Shown in pieces: positions 7,545-16,878 of a DNA stretch of 64,000 nucleotides. Below the pieces are notes generated by a model, which saw only the letters and a program-made list of their open reading frames with translations, was not told where the DNA came from and made no database searches. The translations under genes were made by a program, and so were the position numbers. Each line of letters starts with the position of its first letter. The first letter of the stretch is position 1. The stretch comes from Oscillospiraceae bacterium. GTDB lineage: Bacteria; Bacillota; Clostridia; Oscillospirales; Ruminococcaceae. The stretch lies in assembly GCA_017829005.1 (NCBI GenBank), contig JAGAJF010000103.1, forward strand, positions 1-64,000, given 5' to 3'.

Positions 7545-10418
7545 TTACTGCTTTGGAACCAGTCCAACGCTTTCAAGGGCAAATCCGAGGTTTCGGCTGT
7601 CATTTCTGCCGAGATCGACAGGCGACCACAATTCGGAGCTGAATTCGATGATGTTTGAATCTTCGATCATATCAGCGCTGATATCCGCTGTAAATTTACA
7701 GGATTCTTCAGAACCGTCCAAAGTGATAACGCCGATATTCTTTCCGTTGAATGATACGTCAATGGTGTAGATCCTTCCTTCAAAGGCTGAAACGGGTGTA
7801 ATATTTGCTAAATTTACGTTTAGCGTATAATCATAACCCGGAAGGAAACCTAAATTTACCGATGTTTCAGTATTATTAGACCAGGCAAAGCGGTTTGATT
7901 CGATAGCGCCGAAGCCTGAGGCATTCAAATTCTTGTCAGAAAATGAGTAATACAACGCCTGTGACAGATTTTTTTCGGATATGGGGCGCACGATTATTCC
8001 GCTCAGAGGGAATCCGAGTGTTCTGGTATCGGAATATCCATAATCAGAGGGAGACCACAGATCCGAATGAAGGGCGATTACCAGCTTATTATCTCTGAAA
8101 TCATCGGGGAATACCAGAATACTTATCCTTCCGTTGCATGAAGCAAGATCGGATGATGCATAAACATTTCCGTTTATGGATATTTCAAGAGGGAATTCGG
8201 TGCGGTTAAGCTGGGAATAAGGAATATATCCGGGTATTTCAAAGGTGATATTATAATATCCTTCGGGGATACTCAGATGAATGCTCGGGTCGCTTGAATT
8301 TGACCAGGCAAATGTGGTTTCCGGGTTATCAAATCCTTCGGTATAAAAGGCTCCTATCGGTATCTCGTATTCTCTGATGTGATCTGATAGTTTGAACAGA
8401 TATATCTCGTTTTCATCCGAATAAAAGCTGTAGGGGAAGGGGATGAGGGAGATACGGTTTTGCTGCAGATCCTCACTGTGATATATTTTGTCAGAATAAA
8501 TGCAGGATACTTCTTCGTTGATCATTACATAATCGCTTGTTGACAAAATATAGACATCTTCATACTGAGCTTTTATTTTCTCTGCTCTTTCGGTCAAGGA
8601 TTCGCTATCTGCCGGGAAGAAGATATCTGCTTCGGTGATCTCTTTGACCGGGAGCGTTAAAGTGCGGATCAGAGTGTTGTCAATAACTACAGCGTCGTTT
8701 GAATCTACAAATGCACATACGTCATCAATTGTCTCCCACTCCATACGGGTGTCGTCGGAGCCTGAAAACATTGCAATATCATAAGGGAGCATAACTCCTG
8801 CTGCAACCGTGGAAACAGCAGCGTAAAGACCCTTTTTTGTAATAGTAATGCCTGCCAATACTGCTACAACAGCGATAAACGGTGCCCAGTAGCGTGCATA
8901 ATAGTAGTAGTGGGGTATTTCCTTGGAAAGAAATGCCGCTCTGAACAGGATACAGTAAATAAAAGCAATAAGCACGGCAGAGGATGCGTGCTCCTCCAGC
9001 AGCTTTCTGCACTTAAATATCAGTGCGCACAGCAGAACGGGTAGGACCACTATTCCCGTAAGATATGCCAATCCCACGAGGGAATTTGTCTTGAACAGAT
9101 GAGCAAAGCTTTCGGGGAACTGTTCGTTTCTGATTATGTTTAAGCCGCAAACGGCGGCAAGAAGCACGATGACTGCAGTAACGATATAAGCAAAGGCTTT
9201 ATGAGCAATAAGCTTTTGTACAGCCTCTCTTGCCTTTTTGACAAAAACAAAAAAGAATCCGACTGCCGCCAGTATCGCAGCCATTACAGACAGAGCAATT
9301 ATGCAGTTGTTATCATGTACAAAGGGCAGATATACTGATATGCGGTAGACAATATTATTTGTGGTATACGTGGGAGATGTAAAAAGCATCATACTGATAC
9401 CGAGGATAAAGAATGCACAAGCAGCGGTATTTGCAGCAATATATATTTTCTTCTCCGAAATGATATACATATAGATGTATATCACCGCAAACATCGGGAG
9501 CATAGTGTAGATAGATACGTGGAAAAAGGAGAAAACTGCTATTGGAACTGCCGAAAATGCCGTATAGAATTTATCGTCGACAGCGGTAATGCAGAAGAGG
9601 AACACCGCCATTATCAGAGTAAGATACATCTCTGTCAGTGTGGATTTTGATACCCATATCACAATGGGTGACAATGCAGCTATAAACACAGAACATACTG
9701 TACTCAGCCTGCTCATCTTCAGATTGCTGCATATATAGAACAATATAAGAATAAATCCGATATATACATACGTATGCAGCTGTCCCATATTAGCCATACC
9801 GAACATCTTGCCAAAAAGAGCAAGCATAGCGGCATATGTGGGAATGCCGTGATAAATTCCCGATACTTCGCTGGGTCTGTCCTCAAGGCTTAATGTGGGC
9901 TTTCGGCTGTCGTACATATCATATCCTGCCATTTTTCTCACTGCGATGTAATAACTTGACTTGTCCTCAGCGCTTAAATTATGATATTCTTCAAAGTCCT
10001 TGACTCTTTGTGCTGTACCATTCATCAGGTCTATGGCTTTTACCTGGTAACCGCCCTGATCCTGACCCATTCCAAAATATCCGAATTTCGTAGCGGTGAG
10101 AACAGCCCCCACGATAAGAACAGCCGCCATAAGAAGGGAAATATCAAATTCGACGTTTTTGGGAGTGAATTTTTTGCTTACGGTCAGGAATCCCGTGACA
10201 GCAAGATTTACCAGGGTCAATATGATAACGGCAATCTTTACCGAAAAGCAGTCTGCCCAGAAAAGCACGCCGGAAATAAGAACATATTCCGCCAGACTGC
10301 CGAATATATCAAGAGCCGCAATAAGCCCGAACCTGCTTTCCCTATACGAAATGGCTCTGCCTATAAGCATTATATTCAGTATAAATAAAACAACGTAAAT
10401 AAACTGCCCGGTGATCAC
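7545..10418 (-). CDS. Large GT-C-like membrane glycosyltransferase with two C-terminal beta-sandwich repeats
   Basis: A 957-residue protein starting at GTG 10418 behind AAAGGAA. The first ~490 residues hold roughly a dozen membrane segments. The first large extracytoplasmic loop carries MGQDQGGYQ, an acidic motif placed like that of GT39/PMT-type GT-C enzymes. Residues ~500-680 are a soluble region. The rest is a tandem pair of ~125-residue domains (about 689-812 and 832-957), each with FAWSN near the start and LWSP-x-D-x-G plus an R-x-LGF element near the end. Such enzymes use polyprenyl-phosphate sugars made by partners like the neighbouring GtrB-type protein. The tails could hold the glycan acceptor (inference). 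Exact family and substrate are unknown. Confidence 0.7.
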   Translation of the reverse strand: MITGQFIYVVLFILNIMLIGRAISYRESRFGLIAALDIFGSLAEYVLISGVLFWADCFSVKIAVIILTLVNLAVTGFLTVSKKFTPKNVEFDISLLMAAVLIVGAVLTATKFGYFGMGQDQGGYQVKAIDLMNGTAQRVKDFEEYHNLSAEDKSSYYIAVRKMAGYDMYDSRKPTLSLEDRPSEVSGIYHGIPTYAAMLALFGKMFGMANMGQLHTYVYIGFILILFYICSNLKMSRLSTVCSVFIAALSPIVIWVSKSTLTEMYLTLIMAVFLFCITAVDDKFYTAFSAVPIAVFSFFHVSIYTMLPMFAVIYIYMYIISEKKIYIAANTAACAFFILGISMMLFTSPTYTTNNIVYRISVYLPFVHDNNCIIALSVMAAILAAVGFFFVFVKKAREAVQKLIAHKAFAYIVTAVIVLLAAVCGLNIIRNEQFPESFAHLFKTNSLVGLAYLTGIVVLPVLLCALIFKCRKLLEEHASSAVLIAFIYCILFRAAFLSKEIPHYYYYARYWAPFIAVVAVLAGITITKKGLYAAVSTVAAGVMLPYDIAMFSGSDDTRMEWETIDDVCAFVDSNDAVVIDNTLIRTLTLPVKEITEADIFFPADSESLTERAEKIKAQYEDVYILSTSDYVMINEEVSCIYSDKIYHSEDLQQNRISLIPFPYSFYSDENEIYLFKLSDHIREYEIPIGAFYTEGFDNPETTFAWSNSSDPSIHLSIPEGYYNITFEIPGYIPYSQLNRTEFPLEISINGNVYASSDLASCNGRISILVFPDDFRDNKLVIALHSDLWSPSDYGYSDTRTLGFPLSGIIVRPISEKNLSQALYYSFSDKNLNASGFGAIESNRFAWSNNTETSVNLGFLPGYDYTLNVNLANITPVSAFEGRIYTIDVSFNGKNIGVITLDGSEESCKFTADISADMIEDSNIIEFSSELWSPVDLGRNDSRNLGFALESVGLVPKQ

Positions 10419-10442
10419 TGAAAATCATTCCTTTCAAGAATT

Positions 10443-11609
10443 TCACAAGCTTTCTATGAGTCCGCATATCTTTTGTATGATAATGTTCCAGCGGTAATTT
10501 TCGTCTACATATTTTTTTGCATTTTCACACATCTGTGAATATTCTTCCCGATGAGTAAGCATATAATTAAGAGCGCCCTCAAATTCAAAATAATTATTGA
10601 AATAAAGTCCTGCATTGCTTTTTGTGCAGTGACCTTTGAGAACCATACATTTGCCGTTTACAAGCACGGGCTTATTATAGACCATACTTTCGAGCACTAC
10701 CATAGAAAGGCTTTCAAACTCGGAAGCCAGAACCAGAAGTCTGCTGCCTTTGATCAAAGAAAACTTTTCCTCGTCGCTGACAAAGCCCAGGGATATAATA
10801 TCGCTGCTCTTTGGAATGTCCATAACGCTTTTTCCCACCAGAACGAGCTTGAGATCATTTTTATTTCTCTTTTTATATTCGCTGAAATAATCAAATAGAA
10901 TTCCGCAGCCCTTTGATTTGTCAATGCGTCCGATATACAAAATATAATCGTTGAGGGAATAGCGTTCTTTGGCGTCAAAAAGCGATGCTTCATCGGGAAC
11001 ATCAACGCCTACGCCTGCTATTACCGACGGCGTGTTTTCAACTCCGAATTTCTTTTCGATAAAGCTTTTTTCTTCGGATGTGTTATATATTATTGCTTTC
11101 GCACCTTTGAATACATTTTCGTAATATTTAAGGTATATTGGCGGCTCATCGTGAGCTGTGGGAAGGAGAAAGGCATTATCAAGACCCATTACCATACTCC
11201 GTGCAGTAATGTAATAAAGATAAGTCATAAAAATAATAACCGAATACTCAGAGTGATGCTCCTTGATATATTCCACACAACCGGGGCAGTAGGGACCCTG
11301 CTCGTCTATCCATCGATCCTCCTCCTGAGGAGTGTGCTCTCCGCAAAGAACTTTTTCGGAAAGACGGTTAAATCTGTCCATATCCCTTTTTTTCTCGGTT
11401 TTAAATCTTCTGACGGTTATGCCGTTGATGATCTCTGTGCCCTCGGGATAATAATTCTCCCAGTCGGTATAATTCAGTGCACAGGTAGTGATCACCTCGA
11501 CATCGTATATATCAGAAAGCTTTTCAGCCAGCTGGCGGCAGTGCAGTTCCGAGCCGCCGTTTACCTCAAGACCGTAGCGCTGATTAACCAGCGCAATTTT
11601 TTTCCGCAT
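10443..11609 (-). CDS. Family 4 glycosyltransferase (paralogue of the next gene)
   Basis: A GT4 enzyme of 388 residues when started at ATG 11609 (SD AAGGGAT, 8 bases); an in-frame start at 11627 lies inside the upstream gene without a clear ribosome site. The N-terminal loop GLEVNGGSELH, the donor-domain ILYIGRIDKSKGC and EFESLSMVVLESM (EX7E type) are all present. It resembles the adjacent upstream gene closely in layout, including the YPEGTE-x-x-NG-x-x-VRRFKTEKKRD block, so the two look like a tandem duplication with diverged specificity. It overlaps that gene by 26 bases, implying coupled translation. Confidence 0.87.
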   Translation of the reverse strand: MRKKIALVNQRYGLEVNGGSELHCRQLAEKLSDIYDVEVITTCALNYTDWENYYPEGTEIINGITVRRFKTEKKRDMDRFNRLSEKVLCGEHTPQEEDRWIDEQGPYCPGCVEYIKEHHSEYSVIIFMTYLYYITARSMVMGLDNAFLLPTAHDEPPIYLKYYENVFKGAKAIIYNTSEEKSFIEKKFGVENTPSVIAGVGVDVPDEASLFDAKERYSLNDYILYIGRIDKSKGCGILFDYFSEYKKRNKNDLKLVLVGKSVMDIPKSSDIISLGFVSDEEKFSLIKGSRLLVLASEFESLSMVVLESMVYNKPVLVNGKCMVLKGHCTKSNAGLYFNNYFEFEGALNYMLTHREEYSQMCENAKKYVDENYRWNIIIQKICGLIESL

Positions 11610-12798
11610 TTTCAACGATCCCTTCAAAAAAATTCATATATTTTTCGACTATAACGTCCCATGCAAAATTGCTCTTAACATACTGCCTGCCGTTTTCGCC
11701 CATAGCTGCGGCAATTTCCTTGTTTTTAAGGATATAATCCACGCAGCCCTCAAAGTCAAAATAATCCTTGAAATAAAGACCTCCGTTGGACTCGGAAACG
11801 AAATTCTTCGTTACATTGCAGTCCTCGCTTACGAGAACGGGTCTGCCGCAAAGCCAGCTTTCCATTATAACAAGTGAAAAGCTTTCGTGCTTTGAGGGCT
11901 GGCACAGCAGCTCTGCCGCTGCCTGTGCATTATACTTGTCCTGTATATCAACAAATCCCAGATCGACTATTCTTCCGCTGTCGGTAAGCTCACGGGGCAG
12001 CTCTATCTTTCCGCCGCCTATAAGGATCAGCTTCAGCTCGGTATCTCTTCTTTTCAGATATTCTGCGTAATACTTAACAAGAGTGTCGACATTCTTGCCC
12101 GAATCCTTACGCCCTGCGTAAAGAATAAAGGGAGAATTTATGCCGAATTTGCGGCGGAAGTCTTCACCGTCCGAAACGAGGTCGGTATAAACACCCTCCC
12201 CCAGAACAGCCTGATTAACCGAGGAAAAATCAAAAATTCTGTTTGCCAGATCGTATTCGGGATTTGCGTGGTAAATTATTCCCGCAATGTTCCGGAATAC
12301 CTCTTTGAATATATCCATATACACATAGGATTCATCGTGGAAGCAAGGAATAAGCACCGACTTTTCGGGACAGACCTTTAAACCGTTAACGGTCGTTCCG
12401 AACATATAGGGAATGAATACGAAAACGCTGTACTCGTCCTTATGCTCTGCGATGTAGCTGCACAGGTCGGGACTGTTTACCATTTCGTCAATATATATTT
12501 TTTCTTCTTCGGCAGTTATCTTCTGATTGTTGATAAGCTTGAAATTTACGGCGTCAAAAGCAGCGGTATCTCTTTTCCTTACCTTGAAGCGGCGTATCTT
12601 AAAGCCGTGAACTGTGTCCTCGCCCTCTTTGAAATAATTGTCATTCCAATCGGCTGAAAATTCCTTGACGCAGGTTGTGAGTATCTCGACCTCAATTCCG
12701 CTTTCATGCAAATGAGTAGTCAGACCCCGAAGCTCCATTTCGGCGCCGCCGGGTATTTTCTCGCTGTACCAAGGGATCACAAACCCTATTTTCTTCAT
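11584..12798 (-). CDS. Family 4 glycosyltransferase (paralogue of its downstream neighbour)
   Basis: A 404-residue GT4 enzyme. It has an acceptor loop at the N terminus (VIPWYSEKIPGGAEMELRG), the donor-domain start FILYAGRKDSGKNVDTL and an EX7E-type element KHESFSLVIMESWLCGRPV. Likely retaining and cytosolic, adding one residue to the exported glycan. Together with the overlapping downstream gene it forms a recently separated pair sharing block order and spacing. The start ATG 12798 lies 18 bases after the upstream GT4 stop. Confidence 0.87.
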   Translation of the reverse strand: MKKIGFVIPWYSEKIPGGAEMELRGLTTHLHESGIEVEILTTCVKEFSADWNDNYFKEGEDTVHGFKIRRFKVRKRDTAAFDAVNFKLINNQKITAEEEKIYIDEMVNSPDLCSYIAEHKDEYSVFVFIPYMFGTTVNGLKVCPEKSVLIPCFHDESYVYMDIFKEVFRNIAGIIYHANPEYDLANRIFDFSSVNQAVLGEGVYTDLVSDGEDFRRKFGINSPFILYAGRKDSGKNVDTLVKYYAEYLKRRDTELKLILIGGGKIELPRELTDSGRIVDLGFVDIQDKYNAQAAAELLCQPSKHESFSLVIMESWLCGRPVLVSEDCNVTKNFVSESNGGLYFKDYFDFEGCVDYILKNKEIAAAMGENGRQYVKSNFAWDVIVEKYMNFFEGIVENAEKNCAG

Positions 12799-12816
12799 AG
12801 CTTTGCCTCCGGAAAA

Positions 12817-13896
12817 TTATTTGATGCTTTCAATAAAGCTACTTAACTGAGAAACAAACATATTTCTGACATTTTCGTATGAGAAGTATTTCAGCCTTTC
12901 GTTCTGACCCTTTACGACCTCGTTTTTCAGTTCGTTATCCTTTACGAGCCTGTCTATGAGCATAGCCGTTTCAACGGGGTCTTTGCTGTCGATAAGCAGC
13001 CCCGAGCCGCCCAAAGTGCTGCTTATAGCACTGCTGTCATAAGCAATGACAGGCACATTAAAATACATAGCTTCAATGAGCGGAACACAGAAGCCCTCGT
13101 GTTCGCTCATACAAAGGAATACATCTGCCAGACGGTACCAGGCAAGTATGGAATCAAAGCTTATCTGACCGGTGAAAATAACATCTTCAAGCATCAGTGC
13201 TTCTGCATATTTTTTTAGTTTGCGGCTGTATGCTTCCATACCGCTGTCGGAGCCTACAAGTATAAGACGTGATTTCTTATTTATAAATTTCTTGTAGTAT
13301 GCAAAGGTGGCAATGACATCCTCCTGTTTTTTGTTTGGGGCTAATCTTCCCACAAACACGATATTTGTATATCCGTCGTCCGAGTATTTATCTATCAGCT
13401 GACGGTTCGGAGCTTTATCGTAATCGGAAAAGGGAATAAGTATGGGACGAACAGTCATAGGACATTTGTAGCCCATTCTTTTCAGATCGTCCGCATTGTA
13501 CTGGGAAACTGATATCACATATTCAATGGTATCGGCAAGGTCTTTTGTGCCCTTGTAGCCGTACTCGGTAAGATTTTTTGAAACAAGGCTATAGCCTGAA
13601 AAAAATTCGGGCGGAGTGATATTATGATATATCATTATCTTGTGCCCGTTCATCTCCTTGAGCTTATAGCACAGATCGGTTCCTGTGCTGTGATTGAATA
13701 TGATGATATCATCTTTCTTCACAGCAGGCAGCTTGTCTATCCTGTGGATATCAGGACCTGACACTCTTTTGTCGATGTTCTCGGCATATATTCCCGTTTT
13801 ATAACCCATTTCGGATATAACATTGCTTATTGCCCGTGCATCGTTGCCTACAGCGTCGCCAAAGGAAACAGTGGGCATAACCTGATATATGTTCAT
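12817..13896 (-). CDS. Family 4 glycosyltransferase
   Basis: A 359-residue GT4 enzyme with the N-terminal motif MPTVSFGDAVGNDARAI, the donor domain NIVFVGRLAPNKKQEDVI (~178-195) and the EX7E element EHEGFCVPLIEAMYFNVPVI (~265). It is similar in type to mannosyl- and rhamnosyltransferases in ABC-transporter-dependent polysaccharide clusters, where several GT4 enzymes build the chain before export. It follows the coiled-coil gene by 4 bases, so the two are translated together. The exact linkage is not predictable. Confidence 0.87.
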   Translation of the reverse strand: MNIYQVMPTVSFGDAVGNDARAISNVISEMGYKTGIYAENIDKRVSGPDIHRIDKLPAVKKDDIIIFNHSTGTDLCYKLKEMNGHKIMIYHNITPPEFFSGYSLVSKNLTEYGYKGTKDLADTIEYVISVSQYNADDLKRMGYKCPMTVRPILIPFSDYDKAPNRQLIDKYSDDGYTNIVFVGRLAPNKKQEDVIATFAYYKKFINKKSRLILVGSDSGMEAYSRKLKKYAEALMLEDVIFTGQISFDSILAWYRLADVFLCMSEHEGFCVPLIEAMYFNVPVIAYDSSAISSTLGGSGLLIDSKDPVETAMLIDRLVKDNELKNEVVKGQNERLKYFSYENVRNMFVSQLSSFIESIK

Positions 13897-13900
13897 ACAG

Positions 13901-14410
13901 TTAATTTTCTCCCCGGTTTTTTAGTTCTGAATTTTCCTTTTCAAGCAAAGCGATCCTGTCGTTTAGTGTCTCTATCTCCGATGAAGCGGTTTTAAGCTTC
14001 AGCTCAAGGACGCTCAGCTTATCGGCAAGCTCGTTTATCCTGTCCGTTTCGCTTTGTGTCTCAGACTGCCGCTTTAAATTATGGAAGAATGAATTGAGCA
14101 CTCTGACATTGAATGCATTAAATTCGTTCTGAGCGGCAACAATAGGCTCCACATAGAACTTTGTCAGCTTGCGTATTACCCTTTTGACAAAAACTACAAG
14201 CTTATTGCCCGTAAGAGGACGATAGGAAATTACATTATAATAATTGTTGAGATAATTCATATTCTGTTCAAGCTCGGGCAAATTAAGCTCAACGCTGCTG
14301 TCTGCAGCAGTATCTGTCACCTCGCTGAAGGAAAGCATATTATATGAATATCCTTTTTCCCTTATTTCCTGTCTGATTTCATTCATTATTTTTTCAATAT
14401 TTATTTCCAT
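13901..14410 (-). CDS. Coiled-coil protein of the polysaccharide export cluster
   Basis: A 169-residue protein of no firm family. ATG 14410 is chosen because AAGAAGGATAAAA precedes it; the in-frame codon at 14431 lacks a site. The N-terminal half is amphipathic, with LPELEQNMNYLNNYYN and a basic patch KRVIRKLTKFYVEPIVAAQNE, and the last ~50 residues are a coiled coil (LADKLSVLELKLKTASSEIE). Similar N-terminal segments occur fused to methyltransferases and glycosyltransferases in polymer clusters. It overlaps the end of the coiled-coil methyltransferase gene by 17 bases. A scaffold role, binding that methyltransferase through coiled coils, is my inference. Confidence 0.6.
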   Translation of the reverse strand: MEINIEKIMNEIRQEIREKGYSYNMLSFSEVTDTAADSSVELNLPELEQNMNYLNNYYNVISYRPLTGNKLVVFVKRVIRKLTKFYVEPIVAAQNEFNAFNVRVLNSFFHNLKRQSETQSETDRINELADKLSVLELKLKTASSEIETLNDRIALLEKENSELKNRGEN

Positions 14411-15557
14411 TTTTATCCTTCTTTCTTGCAATCACCGCATAATCCTGACTTCCGAAAAGCATATTCTGTACGGTTGCCATTGCAGTATTGAATTCTTCTT
14501 CGTTTTTCAGAGGGGGAATAGTGATGTCAGGTTTGCTGCTTTCCGTAAATACTGTTTCAATGCTGCTGAACCCTGCATTTTTCAGCAGATATTTCAGCGT
14601 TTCGGGATGAACGGGTTTTACGTGGGACGGATCAATATAAAAAGCGTTTACATAAATAGACAGAGACTGTGGATTAGGCGTTTCCATTATTATCACGCCG
14701 TTGTCCGACAGCTTTGAATATGCCGTTTCTATTAGATTTATTATCTGATCTACAGTCAGATGTTCCACTACCTGACCTACGAATATTCCGTCTACGCTTT
14801 CAAGTCTGCTAAGATATCCGATACCATCGTCGCATACCGCATTAAGACCCAGAGAACAGCAATATTCGGCAAAATCGGGATATGTGTCCACTCCCACGGC
14901 GGACAGACCATTGTCTCGCATAAGCTCCAGAAATTCGCCTCTGCCGCAGCCGATATCAAGAATGCTTCTGCAGTTCCTGAAATATTCAAGATATGTCTCC
15001 TGACGCTGTTTAACAGTTTCTCTGGAACCTCGGAAATAATTTTCAAATCTGAAATAGTCGATCCCCGAATATTCATCTGATGAGGCTTTCCGGCTTTGTT
15101 CTAATGCAGGAACGGGTGCTGCCGATGAAACTGCAGCAGATGGTTTATTCAGCTTTGAAACAATATAATTCACTCTGTCATAATCTGAGATCATCCTGCT
15201 TATTTCCGAATTAAGATTTCTCACATTTATGCATAAGCCTTCGTAGCTTTGAAGCTGAGCATTGAGATTTCTTACATTCTCACTTAAGCCTTCGTAGCTT
15301 TGAAGCTGAGCATTGAGATTTCTTACATTCTCGCATAAGCCTTCGTAGCTTTCAAGCTTTAAGCTTAGATCGTTCACTTTTTCATACAGCTCATTATATC
15401 GTTGGGCTTCCCTTTCATAGTCATCTATCTTTTTCTGCATATCGCTGCATTTGCGGGTAAGCTGTTCGATCTCCGCCCTATTTTCCAAACACAGGGCATC
15501 GACGTGCTCATACAGCGGTTTCATTATTTTTCTGAAAAGTTTTGAAAAAAAGTTCAT
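14394..15557 (-). CDS. Coiled-coil SAM methyltransferase, possible glycan chain terminator
   Basis: A 387-residue protein. Residues ~15-135 are a coiled coil containing nearly three copies of a 17-residue unit. Residues ~185-330 are a class I methyltransferase with ILDIGCGRGEFLELM as the SAM loop, VGVDTYP at the end of strand 2 and EHLTVDQI later. In ABC-exported polymers such as E. coli O9a the methyltransferase WbdD caps the chain, its coiled coil sets chain length, and the C-terminal domain of Wzt recognises the cap. Here the gene sits directly downstream of a Wzt with such a domain, so the same logic is likely (inference). No kinase domain is present. Confidence 0.75.
   Translation of the reverse strand: MNFFSKLFRKIMKPLYEHVDALCLENRAEIEQLTRKCSDMQKKIDDYEREAQRYNELYEKVNDLSLKLESYEGLCENVRNLNAQLQSYEGLSENVRNLNAQLQSYEGLCINVRNLNSEISRMISDYDRVNYIVSKLNKPSAAVSSAAPVPALEQSRKASSDEYSGIDYFRFENYFRGSRETVKQRQETYLEYFRNCRSILDIGCGRGEFLELMRDNGLSAVGVDTYPDFAEYCCSLGLNAVCDDGIGYLSRLESVDGIFVGQVVEHLTVDQIINLIETAYSKLSDNGVIIMETPNPQSLSIYVNAFYIDPSHVKPVHPETLKYLLKNAGFSSIETVFTESSKPDITIPPLKNEEEFNTAMATVQNMLFGSQDYAVIARKKDKNGNKY
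15210..15360. repeat. 51-bp in-gene tandem repeat (17-residue unit)
   Basis: Nearly three copies of a 51-bp unit inside the methyltransferase gene encode YEGLCENVRNLNAQLQS-type units. Two copies are almost identical at DNA level, so the copy number can change by slippage or recombination without a frameshift. Confidence 0.85.
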
Positions 15558-15571
15558 CTATAGATACACCT

Positions 15572-16855
15572 CTAATCGTTGGGGAGCTTCCATTCGTGAG
15601 AAATACGTGCAATTCCCACGTCTCTTTCGGTGGAAACCATTTCTATCGTACAGGCTTCACGGTAATAGTCTACGGGAATGCCGTTTCCGCTTTCTATTGC
15701 AATATCTATGAGATACTCTGCAGGCAGGAGACTGACATTTTTCAGCTGTATAACAGTTCTGCCGTCTTTTGTAATATCAAAATCCTCCAGCATATCAAGA
15801 CGGGTGTTTGTGCCGTAGCACTGAACGCCTGCACGGTTAAAGATGCCTATTCCGAAAACGGCGTCACGGATAGGTTCCTTTACGGTGAAATCAATGGTTA
15901 TAAAGATATCCGAGCCGGTCTTAAAGACCTTGCGGACAATATTATCAGCGTCTGTTACCGTAACGGCAGTGATCTGAGCGTTACGGTTTCCCCAGCGCTT
16001 TTCGGCAGCAGGAGCGTTTTCTTCTGATGCAGGTTCAGATGAGGCATTGGCGGGATTTTCGGGAGAGCTTTTATTATCCGCCTTGATGACCTCTGCAGCC
16101 GCTTCCTTATCCTGACGTTTCTGCAGCATAAAGTCGCAGTAGTCCATATGGATAAGCTTGGGCTTTCCCTCTTCTTTGATAAGACCGTCGTGTATCCATA
16201 TGGAACGGTCACAGATCTGTTCGATCTGACCCAGCGAATGAGAAACGATAACAATAGTAGTTCCCTTTGATTTTATTTCCTGAAGCCTGTTAAAGCATTT
16301 GGTCTGGAATGAAACGTCTCCCACGCCAAGTATCTCGTCGATAAGAAGAATTTCGGCATCAACGTTAATGGCAACAGAAAAGGCAAGGCGCATATACATT
16401 CCCGAGGAATATGTTCTTACCGGGTTATCAATAAACTCCTCTATCTCTGAAAAGTCAATGATAGTCCGTATACGCTCATCGATCTCTTTTTTGGTAAGCC
16501 CGAAAATTGCGGCGTTGGTATAGATATTTTCACGTCCGCTCATATCGGGGTGAAAGCCTGCACCAAGCTCTATAAGGCTTGAAACTCGTCCCTTGATGTC
16601 GATCGTTCCGCTGTCGGGGTACATTATCCTTGTAAGGAGCTTGAGCATTGTGCTCTTTCCGCAGCCGTTGTGACCGATTAGACCTATTGCCTCGCCTCGT
16701 TTTACGTCAAAGGATATGCCGTTTAACACGTTGTGCTGTTCATATCTGCGGCGGCTTTGGAACAGTATCATTTCTTTCAGGCTGTAGCCCTTGTCGTAAT
16801 ACAGCTTAAAGGATTTATGAACATCTTTAACGCTGATCACCGTTTCGTTATTCAC
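15572..16855 (-). CDS. wzt: Polysaccharide ABC exporter ATPase with C-terminal glycan-recognition domain
   Basis: A 427-residue ATPase of the Wzt/TagH class. Walker A is GHNGCGKST, the signature is YSSGMYMRLAFS, Walker B is ILLIDEILGVGD and the switch His is in SHSLGQI. Residues ~275-420 form a beta-sandwich domain (RNAQITAVTVTDADN to the end) like the Wzt domain that reads the cap of O-antigen chains. GTG 16855 is the start, with AGGGAGGGTGG upstream. It partners with the permease encoded 23 bases upstream and exports the finished chain from the cytosol. Confidence 0.92.
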   Translation of the reverse strand: MNNETVISVKDVHKSFKLYYDKGYSLKEMILFQSRRRYEQHNVLNGISFDVKRGEAIGLIGHNGCGKSTMLKLLTRIMYPDSGTIDIKGRVSSLIELGAGFHPDMSGRENIYTNAAIFGLTKKEIDERIRTIIDFSEIEEFIDNPVRTYSSGMYMRLAFSVAINVDAEILLIDEILGVGDVSFQTKCFNRLQEIKSKGTTIVIVSHSLGQIEQICDRSIWIHDGLIKEEGKPKLIHMDYCDFMLQKRQDKEAAAEVIKADNKSSPENPANASSEPASEENAPAAEKRWGNRNAQITAVTVTDADNIVRKVFKTGSDIFITIDFTVKEPIRDAVFGIGIFNRAGVQCYGTNTRLDMLEDFDITKDGRTVIQLKNVSLLPAEYLIDIAIESGNGIPVDYYREACTIEMVSTERDVGIARISHEWKLPND

Positions 16856-16878
16856 CTTGCGTCCACCCTCCCTTCATA

